Source: Luteimonas terrae (GTDB lineage: Bacteria; Pseudomonadota; Gammaproteobacteria; Xanthomonadales; Xanthomonadaceae). From it: a stretch of DNA of 64,000 nt. Positions 18,037 through 26,208 of this stretch are shown one piece after another. The notes under the pieces are model-generated. The model was not told where the DNA came from and did no database searches. It saw nothing but the letters and a program-made list of their open reading frames with translations. Made by a program: the position numbers and the translations under genes. Numbering within the stretch: position 1 is the stretch's first letter; each line of letters starts with the position of its first letter. The stretch covers positions 248,001 through 312,000 of the forward strand of contig NZ_SMTG01000005.1 in the NCBI RefSeq assembly GCF_004358165.1. Direction: 5' to 3'.

Positions 18037-18417
18037 ATGGCGGACGGGATTGGGCATCGCCCGCGGGGGCTGGGCCGCATGTTCAAGGCGACCGTCTGGT
18101 CCTGCCAGGGTCTGCGTGCCGCGTGGCTGCACGAATCCTCGTTCCGGCTCGAGGTCTACCTGCTCGCGGTGCTCGCGCCGCTGGCGATCTGGCTGGGCGC
18201 GAACGGCGTGGAGCGCGCGCTGTTGATCGGCAGCTGCCTGCTCGTGCTGGCGGTGGAGCTGTTGAATTCGGCCATCGAGGCGGTGATCGAGCGCTATGGC
18301 CCGGAATTCCACGAACTCGCCGGCCGGGCCAAGGACATGGGCTCGGCGGCGGTGTTCGTCACGATGATCAACGTACTGGTGGTGTGGAGTCTCGTTCTGC
18401 TGCCGCGCTGGCTGTGA
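18037..18417 (+). CDS. dgkA: Diacylglycerol kinase (prokaryotic type)
   Basis: A 126-residue inner membrane kinase that phosphorylates diacylglycerol, recycling lipid from membrane-derived oligosaccharide or LPS modification. Three membrane helices are visible. The catalytic signature is VELLNSAIEAVIERYGPEFHELAGRAKDMGSAAV, with the conserved Glu and Asn. The N-terminal amphipathic part (RMFKATVWSCQGLRAAWLHESSFRLE) also matches the family. The first ATG is used. A terC gene starts 52 nt downstream on the same strand. Confidence 0.93.
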   Translation: MADGIGHRPRGLGRMFKATVWSCQGLRAAWLHESSFRLEVYLLAVLAPLAIWLGANGVERALLIGSCLLVLAVELLNSAIEAVIERYGPEFHELAGRAKDMGSAAVFVTMINVLVVWSLVLLPRWL

Positions 18418-18469
18418 GCGCGGCGACCGGGCACCGCACCGATCGACTTTCAAAGAGGATGTCTTCCCC

Positions 18470-19249
18470 ATGATGGAATTGATCACCGATCCGCAGGTCT
18501 GGATCCTGCTGGTCACACTCAGCGCGATCGAGATCGTGCTCGGCATCGACAATCTGGTTTTCATTTCGATCGCGGTGTCGAAGCTGCCGCTCGAGCAGCG
18601 CGAGTTCGCGCGCAAGTTCGGCATCGCGGTGGCGTGCATCACGCGCATCGGCCTGCTGCTCACGCTCGCTTGGCTAGCCGGTCTGACCGATCCGCTGTTC
18701 GAAGCCTTCGGGCGCGGCATCTCGGTGCGCGACCTGATCCTGATCCTCGGCGGCCTGTTCCTCATCGTGAAGGGCGCGCTGGAGATCCGCGAGCAGCTCA
18801 AGGGCGACGACGACGAAGCGCACGGCACAGCCGGCAAGGTGACCGCCTCGTTCGGCGCGGTCATCGCGCAGATCGCGGTCATCGACATCGTGTTCTCGCT
18901 GGACTCGGTGATCGCGGCGGTCGGCATGGCCGGCGACTACGTGCCGGTGATGGTCTGCGCGATCCTGCTGGCGGTGACGGTGATGCTGATCGCCGCCCAG
19001 CCGCTGGGCAAGTTCATCGACGCCAACCCGACGGTCAAGATGCTGGCGCTGGCCTTCATCGTGCTGATCGGCGTGTACCTGCTGCTCGACGGCGTGGGCA
19101 TGCACATTCCCAAGGGCTACATCTACGGCTCGATGGGCTTCTCGGCCGCGGTGGAACTGCTGAACCTGTGGGCCAAGCGCAACGCGATGCGTCAGCGCGG
19201 CGAATACACGCCGCCGGTGGACGAGCCGCGCGACCCGATGCCGCGCTGA
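18470..19249 (+). CDS. TerC family integral membrane protein
   Basis: A 259-residue membrane protein with about seven helices. The TerC hallmark is a pair of acidic motifs within helices: [14 protein letters not shown] near residue 15-30 and the repeat [16 protein letters not shown] near 140. TerC relatives export manganese or are linked to tellurium resistance and metal loading of exoproteins. A purine-rich AAAGAGGA site precedes the ATG. The preceding gap is only 52 nt, too short for the yybP-ykoY manganese riboswitch that often sits upstream of such genes. Next gene lgt starts 4 nt after the stop. Confidence 0.9.
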   Translation: MMELITDPQVWILLVTLSAIEIVLGIDNLVFISIAVSKLPLEQREFARKFGIAVACITRIGLLLTLAWLAGLTDPLFEAFGRGISVRDLILILGGLFLIVKGALEIREQLKGDDDEAHGTAGKVTASFGAVIAQIAVIDIVFSLDSVIAAVGMAGDYVPVMVCAILLAVTVMLIAAQPLGKFIDANPTVKMLALAFIVLIGVYLLLDGVGMHIPKGYIYGSMGFSAAVELLNLWAKRNAMRQRGEYTPPVDEPRDPMPR

Positions 19250-19253
19250 TCCG

Positions 19254-20153
19254 ATGTCGATCATCCTGCACCAGATCGATCCGATCGCCCTCCACCTGCC
19301 GCAGGTGGGGTCGTTCCATCCCTCGGTCCACTGGTACGGCGTGATGTACCTGTTGGGCTTTGCCAGCGCCTGGCTGCTGGGCCGCGCACGCATCCGCGCC
19401 GGGCGTCTGCCCGGCGTGGACGCCGAGAAGTTCGGCGACCTGCTGTTCTACGGCATCCTCGGCGTGATCCTCGGGGGCCGGATCGGCTATGTGCTGTTCT
19501 ATGCGACCGGCGAGCTGTTCGCCAACCCGCTGATGCTGTTCAAGGTCTGGGATGGCGGCATGAGTTTCCACGGCGGCCTGCTGGGCGTACTGGCGGCCGC
19601 ATGGTGGTGGTCGCGTGCGCAGCGCCTGCATTTCTTCGACGTCATGGATTTCGTCGCGCCGCTGGTGCCGCTGGGCCTGGGCTTCGGCCGCATCGGCAAC
19701 TACATCGGCGCCGAACTGTGGGGCAAGTACACGCAGGCCGGCTGGGGCGTGGTGTTCCCCACCGACCCGGCGTTCCGCGGCTGGTCGGCCGAGCGCCTGC
19801 AGGCGGAATTCGCCACCGGCGCGCTGGACCAGTTCGCCCGGCATCCCTCGCAGCTCTACCAGGCCTTCCTCGAAGGCCTGACGATGTTCGTGCTGCTGTG
19901 GGTGTTCTCGCGTAAGCCGCGACGCCGCTATGCGGTCTCGGGTCTGTTCGCGCTCCTCTACGGCGTGTTCCGCTTCCTCGTCGAGTTCGTGCGCGTACCG
20001 GATGCGGATCTCGGCTACCTGGCCTTCGGCTGGCTGACGATGGGGCAGGTGCTGTCGCTGCCGCTGGTGGCGCTGGGCCTTTTCCTGCTGTGGCGTTCGC
20101 GCACCGCGCCGATGCTGATGCCGGTGGTGTCCCTCGCAGGCAAGGCGGACTGA
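19254..20153 (+). CDS. lgt: Prolipoprotein diacylglyceryl transferase
   Basis: A 299-residue inner membrane enzyme that transfers diacylglyceryl from phosphatidylglycerol to the lipobox Cys of prolipoproteins. Family motifs are [11 protein letters not shown] near the start, [19 protein letters not shown] and the strongly conserved [15 protein letters not shown] late [13 protein letters not shown] is followed by C-terminal helices. It lies between terC and thyA with gaps of 4 and 1 nt; lgt-thyA adjacency is widespread in proteobacteria. Confidence 0.95.
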   Translation: MSIILHQIDPIALHLPQVGSFHPSVHWYGVMYLLGFASAWLLGRARIRAGRLPGVDAEKFGDLLFYGILGVILGGRIGYVLFYATGELFANPLMLFKVWDGGMSFHGGLLGVLAAAWWWSRAQRLHFFDVMDFVAPLVPLGLGFGRIGNYIGAELWGKYTQAGWGVVFPTDPAFRGWSAERLQAEFATGALDQFARHPSQLYQAFLEGLTMFVLLWVFSRKPRRRYAVSGLFALLYGVFRFLVEFVRVPDADLGYLAFGWLTMGQVLSLPLVALGLFLLWRSRTAPMLMPVVSLAGKAD

Positions 20154-20154
20154 C

Positions 20155-20945
<791 letters not shown>

Positions 20946-20949
<4 letters not shown>

Positions 20950-21452
20950 GCGCGGTGCGGCTGTCGCTGGTCGCCGCGATCGACCGCAGGCGTGGCATCG
21001 GTCGCGGCAACGCGATGCCCTGGCATCTGCCCGACGATTTCCGCCACTTCAAGGCGCTGACGCTCGGGCGACCGGTGCTGATGGGCCGCAAGACCGCCGA
21101 GTCTCTGGGGCGCGCACTGCCGGGCCGGACCAATCTCGTGCTGACCCGCAGCGGTCGCGTGCCGTTCGAGGGTATGCAGGCGGTCGCGTCGCTGGACGCG
21201 GCGATCGCGATCGCCGCGGAGCAGGGCGCGGGCGAACTCTGCGTCATCGGCGGCGGCGAGATCTACGCCCTGGCCCTGCCGCACGCGGACGTGCTGCAGC
21301 TCACCCGCGTCGATACCGTGGTCGAAGACGCCGATGCATTCTTCCCGGCGTGGGATCCGGCGCAGTGGCGCGAGGTCTCGCGCACGCACCACCAATCCGA
21401 CGCGACACACGCGCACGTCTTCGATTTCGTCGAGTACCGCCGGGCGGACTGA
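20946..21452 (+). CDS. folA: Dihydrofolate reductase
   Basis: A 168-residue enzyme that reduces dihydrofolate to tetrahydrofolate with NADPH. Motifs are [29 protein letters not shown] with the catalytic acidic residue, [11 protein letters not shown] and the VIGGGEIYA cofactor loop. The GTG start overlaps the thyA stop (GTGA); a second GTG nine nucleotides later is possible. The pair thyA-folA regenerates the folate that thymidylate synthesis consumes. Confidence 0.95.
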
Positions 21453-21478
21453 AAACGCGCGCCCGCGCAGGATCGCCC

Positions 21479-22327
21479 TCAGCTCGGCTTGCGCGGCGGC
21501 AGGCCGGACACATCGCGTCCCGGTACCTGCACCACGCGCAGCGTCTCCGCATCGAGCTGCAGCGCGGTGAGCTTGCCGCCCCAGACGGCGCCGGTATCGA
21601 GCGCATGCACGCCGTGGCCGATGAACAGACCCAAGGTGGACCAGTGGCCGCAGACGATCTTCAGATCGCGTTCCGCGCGGCCGGGCACTTCGTACCAGGG
21701 ATAGATGCCGGGCTGCTGGGTGCCGGGCGTGCCCTTCTCCTCGAACGCGATACGTCCGCGCGGCGAGCAGTAGCGCATGCGCGTGAACATGTTGATGATC
21801 GCGCGGTCGCGGTCGTAGCCGGTGAGGTTGGGCGACCACGCCGGCCGATCGCCATACATGTTGCGCAACAGCTTCTTGTAGCCGGGGCCGCGCAGCTTGT
21901 GCTCGACCTCGCGCGCGTGCCGCTGGGCGAGTTCGACATCCCAGCGCGGCGCGAGGCCCGCGTGCAGCATCATCCAGCCGAGCTCGCGATCGACGTGCAG
22001 CAACGGGCAGGTGCGCAGCCAGTCGAGCAGCACGTCGCGGTCGGGCGCGAACAGCACGCCCTGCAGATCGGCATTGACCTTGCGCTGGTCTTCCTCACGG
22101 CGCTCGGCGATCGCCAGCAGCGACAGGTCGTGGTTGCCGAGCACGCTGACCACGTTGTCGCGGAGCGAATGCACGAGGCGCAGGGTCTCGACCGATTCAC
22201 CACCGCGATTGACGAGATCGCCGCAGAACCAGAGCGTGTCCACGGCCGGGTCGAAGCGGATCGCCTCGAGCAGCCGCTGGGTCGGGCCGTAGCAGCCCTG
22301 CAGATCGCCGATCGCCCAGACAGCCAT
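21479..22327 (-). CDS. apaH: Symmetrical bis(5'-nucleosyl)-tetraphosphatase
   Basis: A 282-residue metallophosphoesterase that hydrolyses Ap4A to two ADP. Motifs run MAVWAIGDLQGCYG, WFCGDLVNRGGES and VLGNHDLSLLAIA, followed by late His-containing segments such as MMLHAGLAP and CGHWSTLG. The start overlaps the apaG stop by one base (TGATG), indicating translational coupling. It is the last gene of the lptD-to-apaH operon and converges on folA. Confidence 0.96.
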   Translation of the reverse strand: MAVWAIGDLQGCYGPTQRLLEAIRFDPAVDTLWFCGDLVNRGGESVETLRLVHSLRDNVVSVLGNHDLSLLAIAERREEDQRKVNADLQGVLFAPDRDVLLDWLRTCPLLHVDRELGWMMLHAGLAPRWDVELAQRHAREVEHKLRGPGYKKLLRNMYGDRPAWSPNLTGYDRDRAIINMFTRMRYCSPRGRIAFEEKGTPGTQQPGIYPWYEVPGRAERDLKIVCGHWSTLGLFIGHGVHALDTGAVWGGKLTALQLDAETLRVVQVPGRDVSGLPPRKPS

Positions 22328-22710
22328 CAGTGCAGGGTTCGCGGGATCGAGAGCGTGAACGCGGGAATCGGCGCGTCGAACTGCGCACCGTCGTCGCCGA
22401 CCATGTCGTAGGAACCTTCCATCGTGCCGACGGCCGTCGAGAGCACCGCACCCGAGGTGTAGGTGAAGGCTTCGCCGGGTTCCAGGCGCGGCTGTTCGCC
22501 GACCACGCCGTCGCCGTGCACTTCCTCGATCCGCCCGTTGGCGTCGGTGATGACCCAGTGGCGGGCCATGAGCTGGGCCGGCAGGCGGCCGATGTTGCGG
22601 ATTCGGATGGTGTAGGCGAACACGTAGCGGTCGTCGTCAGGCGTCGATTCCTCGTCGAGGAAGCGCGTCGCGATCTGGATCTCGAGGGTGTAGTCGGCAG
22701 TCTCGTCCAT
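22327..22710 (-). CDS. apaG: ApaG protein
   Basis: A 127-residue immunoglobulin-like fold protein of the ApaG/DUF525 family. Motifs are YVFAYTIRIRNIGRLPAQLMARHWVI, the loop VHGDGVVGEQPRLEPGEAFTYTSG and GTMEGSYDMV. The function is not settled; it is genetically linked to apaH and to Co/Mg resistance. The start is the ATG of MDETADYT at 22710; nine upstream codons in frame lack support. Confidence 0.93.
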   Translation of the reverse strand: MDETADYTLEIQIATRFLDEESTPDDDRYVFAYTIRIRNIGRLPAQLMARHWVITDANGRIEEVHGDGVVGEQPRLEPGEAFTYTSGAVLSTAVGTMEGSYDMVGDDGAQFDAPIPAFTLSIPRTLH

Positions 22711-22748
22711 GTCGTGGACAGTGTAGCCGCAGGCCATGAATGCTTCGA

Positions 22749-23558
22749 CTACGCAGGCGGCACGTAATTGGCCAGACGCACGAAATCGGCGACCGCGAGC
22801 TGCTCGGCGCGCGCCTGCGGATCGATGCCGGCGGCGGCGATCGTGTCGGCCTCCATCAGGGTCGACAGCGCATTGCGCAGCGTCTTGCGGCGCTGGCCGA
22901 ACGCGGCGCGGACGATGTCGGCGAAGCGGCGCGGATCGTCGATGCCGACCTGCGATGCGGGCCGCGGTGTCAGACGCACGACGGCCGAGTCGACCTTCGG
23001 CGGTGGGCGGAACGCGCCCGGGCCGACGACGAACAGCATCGTCACCGTGCAGTAGGCCTGCAGCATCACCGACAGGCGGCCGTAGACCTTGCTGCCGGGG
23101 CCCGAGGCCATGCGCTCGACGACTTCCTTCTGCAGCATGAAATGCATGTCGGTGATGACCGCGGCATGGTCCAGCGCGTGGAAGAGGATCGGCGACGACA
23201 GGTTGTAGGGCAGGTTGCCGACGAGACGGATCGGCCCGTCACCCGCGAGCGCGGTGAAGTCGACGTCCAGCACGTTGGCGTGGATGAGATCGAGCGTGCC
23301 GTGCGCGGCGGCCTGCAGCGTCAGCGGTTCAAGCAGGTCACGGTCGAACTCGATCGCGGTCAGCGCGCCGTGACGCTTGAGCAGCGGGAACGTCATCGCG
23401 CCCTGGCCGGGGCCGATCTCGACCAGACGCTCGCCCGGCTGGGGATTCACCGCGAGCACGATGCGCTCGACGACGCCGCGCTCGTGCAGGAAGTTCTGGC
23501 CGAGTGATTTCTTCGGCGGTTCGGTGAAGCTGCCGGGTGTGGCGGAATGACGGTTCAT
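22749..23558 (-). CDS. rsmA: 16S rRNA dimethyladenosine transferase
   Basis: A 269-residue enzyme (KsgA) that dimethylates A1518 and A1519 of 16S rRNA and acts as a ribosome biogenesis checkpoint. Motifs are KKSLGQNFLHE, the SAM site VEIGPGQGAMT, NANVLD-like HANVLDVD and the catalytic NLPYNLSSPIL. The C-terminal GAFRPPPKVDSAVVRL and FGQRRKTLRNAL are also typical. The ATG at 23558 (MNRHSAT) is preferred over an in-frame ATG 28 codons upstream that would overlap csaA. Confidence 0.96.
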   Translation of the reverse strand: MNRHSATPGSFTEPPKKSLGQNFLHERGVVERIVLAVNPQPGERLVEIGPGQGAMTFPLLKRHGALTAIEFDRDLLEPLTLQAAAHGTLDLIHANVLDVDFTALAGDGPIRLVGNLPYNLSSPILFHALDHAAVITDMHFMLQKEVVERMASGPGSKVYGRLSVMLQAYCTVTMLFVVGPGAFRPPPKVDSAVVRLTPRPASQVGIDDPRRFADIVRAAFGQRRKTLRNALSTLMEADTIAAAGIDPQARAEQLAVADFVRLANYVPPA

Positions 23559-23574
23559 GCGGTGCGTGTTCGGT

Positions 23575-23916
23575 TCAAAGGAGGCGCGTGCCGGGCGCGA
23601 CGTCGCCGTCCGGCACGCACAGGCGTACGTGGCCGTCGGCATCGTGGAAGCCGGTAACCAGACACTCGGACATCAGCGGTCCGATCTGCTTGGGCGGAAA
23701 ATTGACCACGCCCACCACCAGCCGGCCGACCAGCGTCTGCGGCGTGTAATGCGCGGTGATCTGTGCACTGGACTTGCGCACACCCAGTTCCGGGCCGAAG
23801 TCGACGTGGAGGATGTAGGCCGGGCGACGCGCCTGCGGGAACGGCTCGGCCGACACCACGCGGCCCACGCGCAGGTCGACGGCCATGAAGTCGTCCCAGC
23901 CGATGACGCCGCTCAT
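23575..23916 (-). CDS. csaA: CsaA-type tRNA-binding domain protein
   Basis: A 113-residue protein made of one EMAP-II/Arc1p-like tRNA-binding OB fold. The pattern DFMAVDLRVGRVVSAEPFPQARRPAYILHVDFG, then LGVRKSSAQITAHYTP and VVNFPPKQIGPLMSECLVTG matches CsaA, a dimeric export chaperone in Bacillus. The ATG overlaps the pdxA stop (ATGA). Its presence between pdxA and rsmA is an extra gene in an otherwise classical operon, and it may be relevant that lptD and surA, both envelope export factors, lie just upstream. Confidence 0.9.
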   Translation of the reverse strand: MSGVIGWDDFMAVDLRVGRVVSAEPFPQARRPAYILHVDFGPELGVRKSSAQITAHYTPQTLVGRLVVGVVNFPPKQIGPLMSECLVTGFHDADGHVRLCVPDGDVAPGTRLL

Positions 23917-24893
23917 GCGCGCAGCCGCCGGTTGCGGCCGAGGATCGCGCACTGGTCGATCGCCGCGAACAGGCTCGACGGATCGGCGCGACCGGTGCCG
24001 GCCAGCTCCAGCGCGGTGCCGTGATCGACCGCGACACGCGGATAGGGCAGGCCGAGCGTGAGATTCACCGCCGACTCGAAACCGCTGTACTTGAGCACCG
24101 GCAGGCCCTGGTCGTGATACATCGCCAGCACAGCGTCCACGCCCTCGAGTCGCGCGGGCAGGAATGCGGTGTCGGCCGGCAGCGGGCCTTCCAGATCGAG
24201 TCCTTGCGCACGCAGGCGCTCGAGCAGCGGCGCGATCGTTTCGACCTCCTCCATGCCCAGGTGCCCGGACTCGCCGGCATGGGGGTTGAGGCCCAGCACC
24301 GCGATGCGCGGCGCGGCGATGCCGAAGTCGCGGCGCAGCGAGGCGTCGAGAATGCCGATCACCTGTTCGAGCAGCGGCGCGGTGACCGCGTCGGGCACCG
24401 CACGCAGCGGCAAATGCGTCGTCGCGAGCGCGACGCGCAGGGCCGGGTTGGCCAGCATCATCACCACGTCGCAGCCGGCGTCGTCGGCGAGCAGTTCGGT
24501 GGTGCCGGTATAGGGCACGCCACCGGCATTGATCGCGGCCTTGTGCACGGGTCCGGTGACCATGCCGTCGAAGCGGCCATCGCGACAGCCGGCCGCGGCA
24601 TGCAGCAGACCGTCGATGACGCTGCGGGCGTTGCGCGGGTCAGGCGTGCCGAACGGCGTGGCCGCGGCATGGGGCAGTTCGATCAGCCGCAGCGTACCGG
24701 GCGCCACGTCGGCGGCTTCGGCATCGGTGAAGTCGATGTCCAGGCCGATCGCATCGGCCGTGCGCTGCAGCGTGGCGCGATCGCCGATGGCGACCAGATC
24801 GGCGTCGACCTCGCGCCAGGCGGCGCGGATGCACAGTTCCGGCCCGACGCCGGCCGGCTCACCCGGGACCAGCGCCAGACGGGGGCGGGACAC
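23913..24893 (-). CDS. pdxA: 4-hydroxythreonine-4-phosphate dehydrogenase
   Basis: A 326-residue NAD-dependent enzyme of pyridoxal phosphate synthesis. Motifs are LALVPGEPAGVGPEL at the start, VTGPVHKAAIN with a metal-binding His, YTGTTELLA, GLNPHAGESGHLG, MYHDQGLPVLK and VDHGTALELAGTG. The GTG at 24893 sits one base after the surA stop and restores the family-normal N terminus; the much longer frame upstream is antisense-free noise over surA. Confidence 0.94.
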   Translation of the reverse strand: MSRPRLALVPGEPAGVGPELCIRAAWREVDADLVAIGDRATLQRTADAIGLDIDFTDAEAADVAPGTLRLIELPHAAATPFGTPDPRNARSVIDGLLHAAAGCRDGRFDGMVTGPVHKAAINAGGVPYTGTTELLADDAGCDVVMMLANPALRVALATTHLPLRAVPDAVTAPLLEQVIGILDASLRRDFGIAAPRIAVLGLNPHAGESGHLGMEEVETIAPLLERLRAQGLDLEGPLPADTAFLPARLEGVDAVLAMYHDQGLPVLKYSGFESAVNLTLGLPYPRVAVDHGTALELAGTGRADPSSLFAAIDQCAILGRNRRLRA

Positions 24894-24894
24894 C

Positions 24895-26208
24895 TCAGCC
24901 GCCGATCTCGGGATCGCGGTTGGCGCCGATGCGGATGCTGACGTAGGCCTCGCCGCGCAGTTCGCGCACGTAGCGGTCCCACTCGTCCTCGAGCTTGCGC
25001 TGGCCGATGGCCTCGCGCGCCTGCGCACGACGGTTGCTGTCGTCGCCGGCGGTCTGGCGCGTGGCCTGGCGCTGCACGATGTGCCAGCCGGCCTGGGTGC
25101 GGAACGGCTGCGACACGTCGCCATCTCCGAGCGCCGCGACTTGGCCGCCGAAGTCGGGGCCGAATTCGTCCTGGGTGAACCAGCCGAGATCGCCGCCGTT
25201 GGCCTTGGTGCTGGCGTCCTCGGAATCCTCGCGCGCGACCTCGGCGAAGTCCGCGCCACCGGCGATGCGGGCACGCAGGCTGTCGGCCTTGGCCTTCGCC
25301 GCGGAATCGTCGCCGGGCTGGCCGCGGATCAGGATGTGGCGGGCCTGGTACTGGGTGACCGTGCCGGCCGCGGCACCGTCGGCGGCCTCGCGACGATCCA
25401 CCAGCTGCAGCAGCTGGAAGCCGCTGGGGCCGCGGATGGGGCCGATGACCTGGCCGGGCTCGAGGCTCGTGACCGCGTTGGCGAACGCGGCCGGGATTTC
25501 CTGCGGGCTGCGCCAGCCCAGGTCGCCGCCTTCGAGCGCGTTCGGGCTGTCGGAATAACGCACCGCGGCCGCGGAGAATTCCATTTCGTTGCGATCGAGC
25601 AGGCTCTTGATGCCGTCGACCTTCTGCTGGCCGGTCTGGATCTGTTCCGGGGTCGCGCCTTCCGGCAGCGCCACCAGGATGTGCGCGAGACGGTACTGGG
25701 TGCCCGTCGCCTGCGCGGACAGCGCGGCGTCGACTTCGGCGTCGCTGACCGAGATGCGGGTCTGGGCGAAGCGCTGGCGCATGCGCTGGATCATCAGCTC
25801 CTCGCGCAGCGAGGTACGGAAATCGTCGAACGACATGCCGTCACCGGCCAGCTGCTGGCGCAGCTGGTCCATCGTGAAGCCGTTCTGCTGCGCGATCGCG
25901 GCGACGGCCTGATCGACGTCCTGGTCGCTGACGCGCACGCCGGTACGCGAGGCATTGGCGGTCTGCAGACGCATCGAGATCAGGCGCTCGAGCACCTGGC
26001 GCTCCAGGATCTCCTGCGGCGGCAGCTGGTCCTGGCGGGTCGCGTACTGGCCGCGGATGTTGGACACCGCACGGTCGAGCTCGCTGGCGAGGATCACGTC
26101 CTCGTCGACGACGGCGGCGATGCGGTCGAGCGGCTGCAGGTCCTGGGCGTGCGCGGTCGCGGCGAACAGCAGGGCGGCGGCCGCGAGGGTGTGGATCAGT
26201 GTCTTCAT
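24895..26208 (-). CDS. surA: Periplasmic chaperone/peptidyl-prolyl isomerase SurA
   Basis: A 437-residue outer-membrane-protein chaperone. It has a signal peptide (MKTLIHTLAAAALLFAATAHA), an N-terminal chaperone domain with DRIAAVVDEDVILASELDR, and two parvulin domains. The first lies about residues 175-275 (RLAHILVALPEGAT, GGDLGWRSPQEIPAAF); the second about 285-385 (QARHILIRG, GGDLGWFTQDEFGPDF). A C-terminal helix closes the chaperone fold. The start overlaps the lptD stop as ATGA. Confidence 0.96.
   Translation of the reverse strand: MKTLIHTLAAAALLFAATAHAQDLQPLDRIAAVVDEDVILASELDRAVSNIRGQYATRQDQLPPQEILERQVLERLISMRLQTANASRTGVRVSDQDVDQAVAAIAQQNGFTMDQLRQQLAGDGMSFDDFRTSLREELMIQRMRQRFAQTRISVSDAEVDAALSAQATGTQYRLAHILVALPEGATPEQIQTGQQKVDGIKSLLDRNEMEFSAAAVRYSDSPNALEGGDLGWRSPQEIPAAFANAVTSLEPGQVIGPIRGPSGFQLLQLVDRREAADGAAAGTVTQYQARHILIRGQPGDDSAAKAKADSLRARIAGGADFAEVAREDSEDASTKANGGDLGWFTQDEFGPDFGGQVAALGDGDVSQPFRTQAGWHIVQRQATRQTAGDDSNRRAQAREAIGQRKLEDEWDRYVRELRGEAYVSIRIGANRDPEIGG

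Noticed and set aside
18418..18469. yybP-ykoY manganese riboswitch before the TerC gene
   Set aside because: The gap is only 52 nt, shorter than the aptamer, and shows just a ribosome site.
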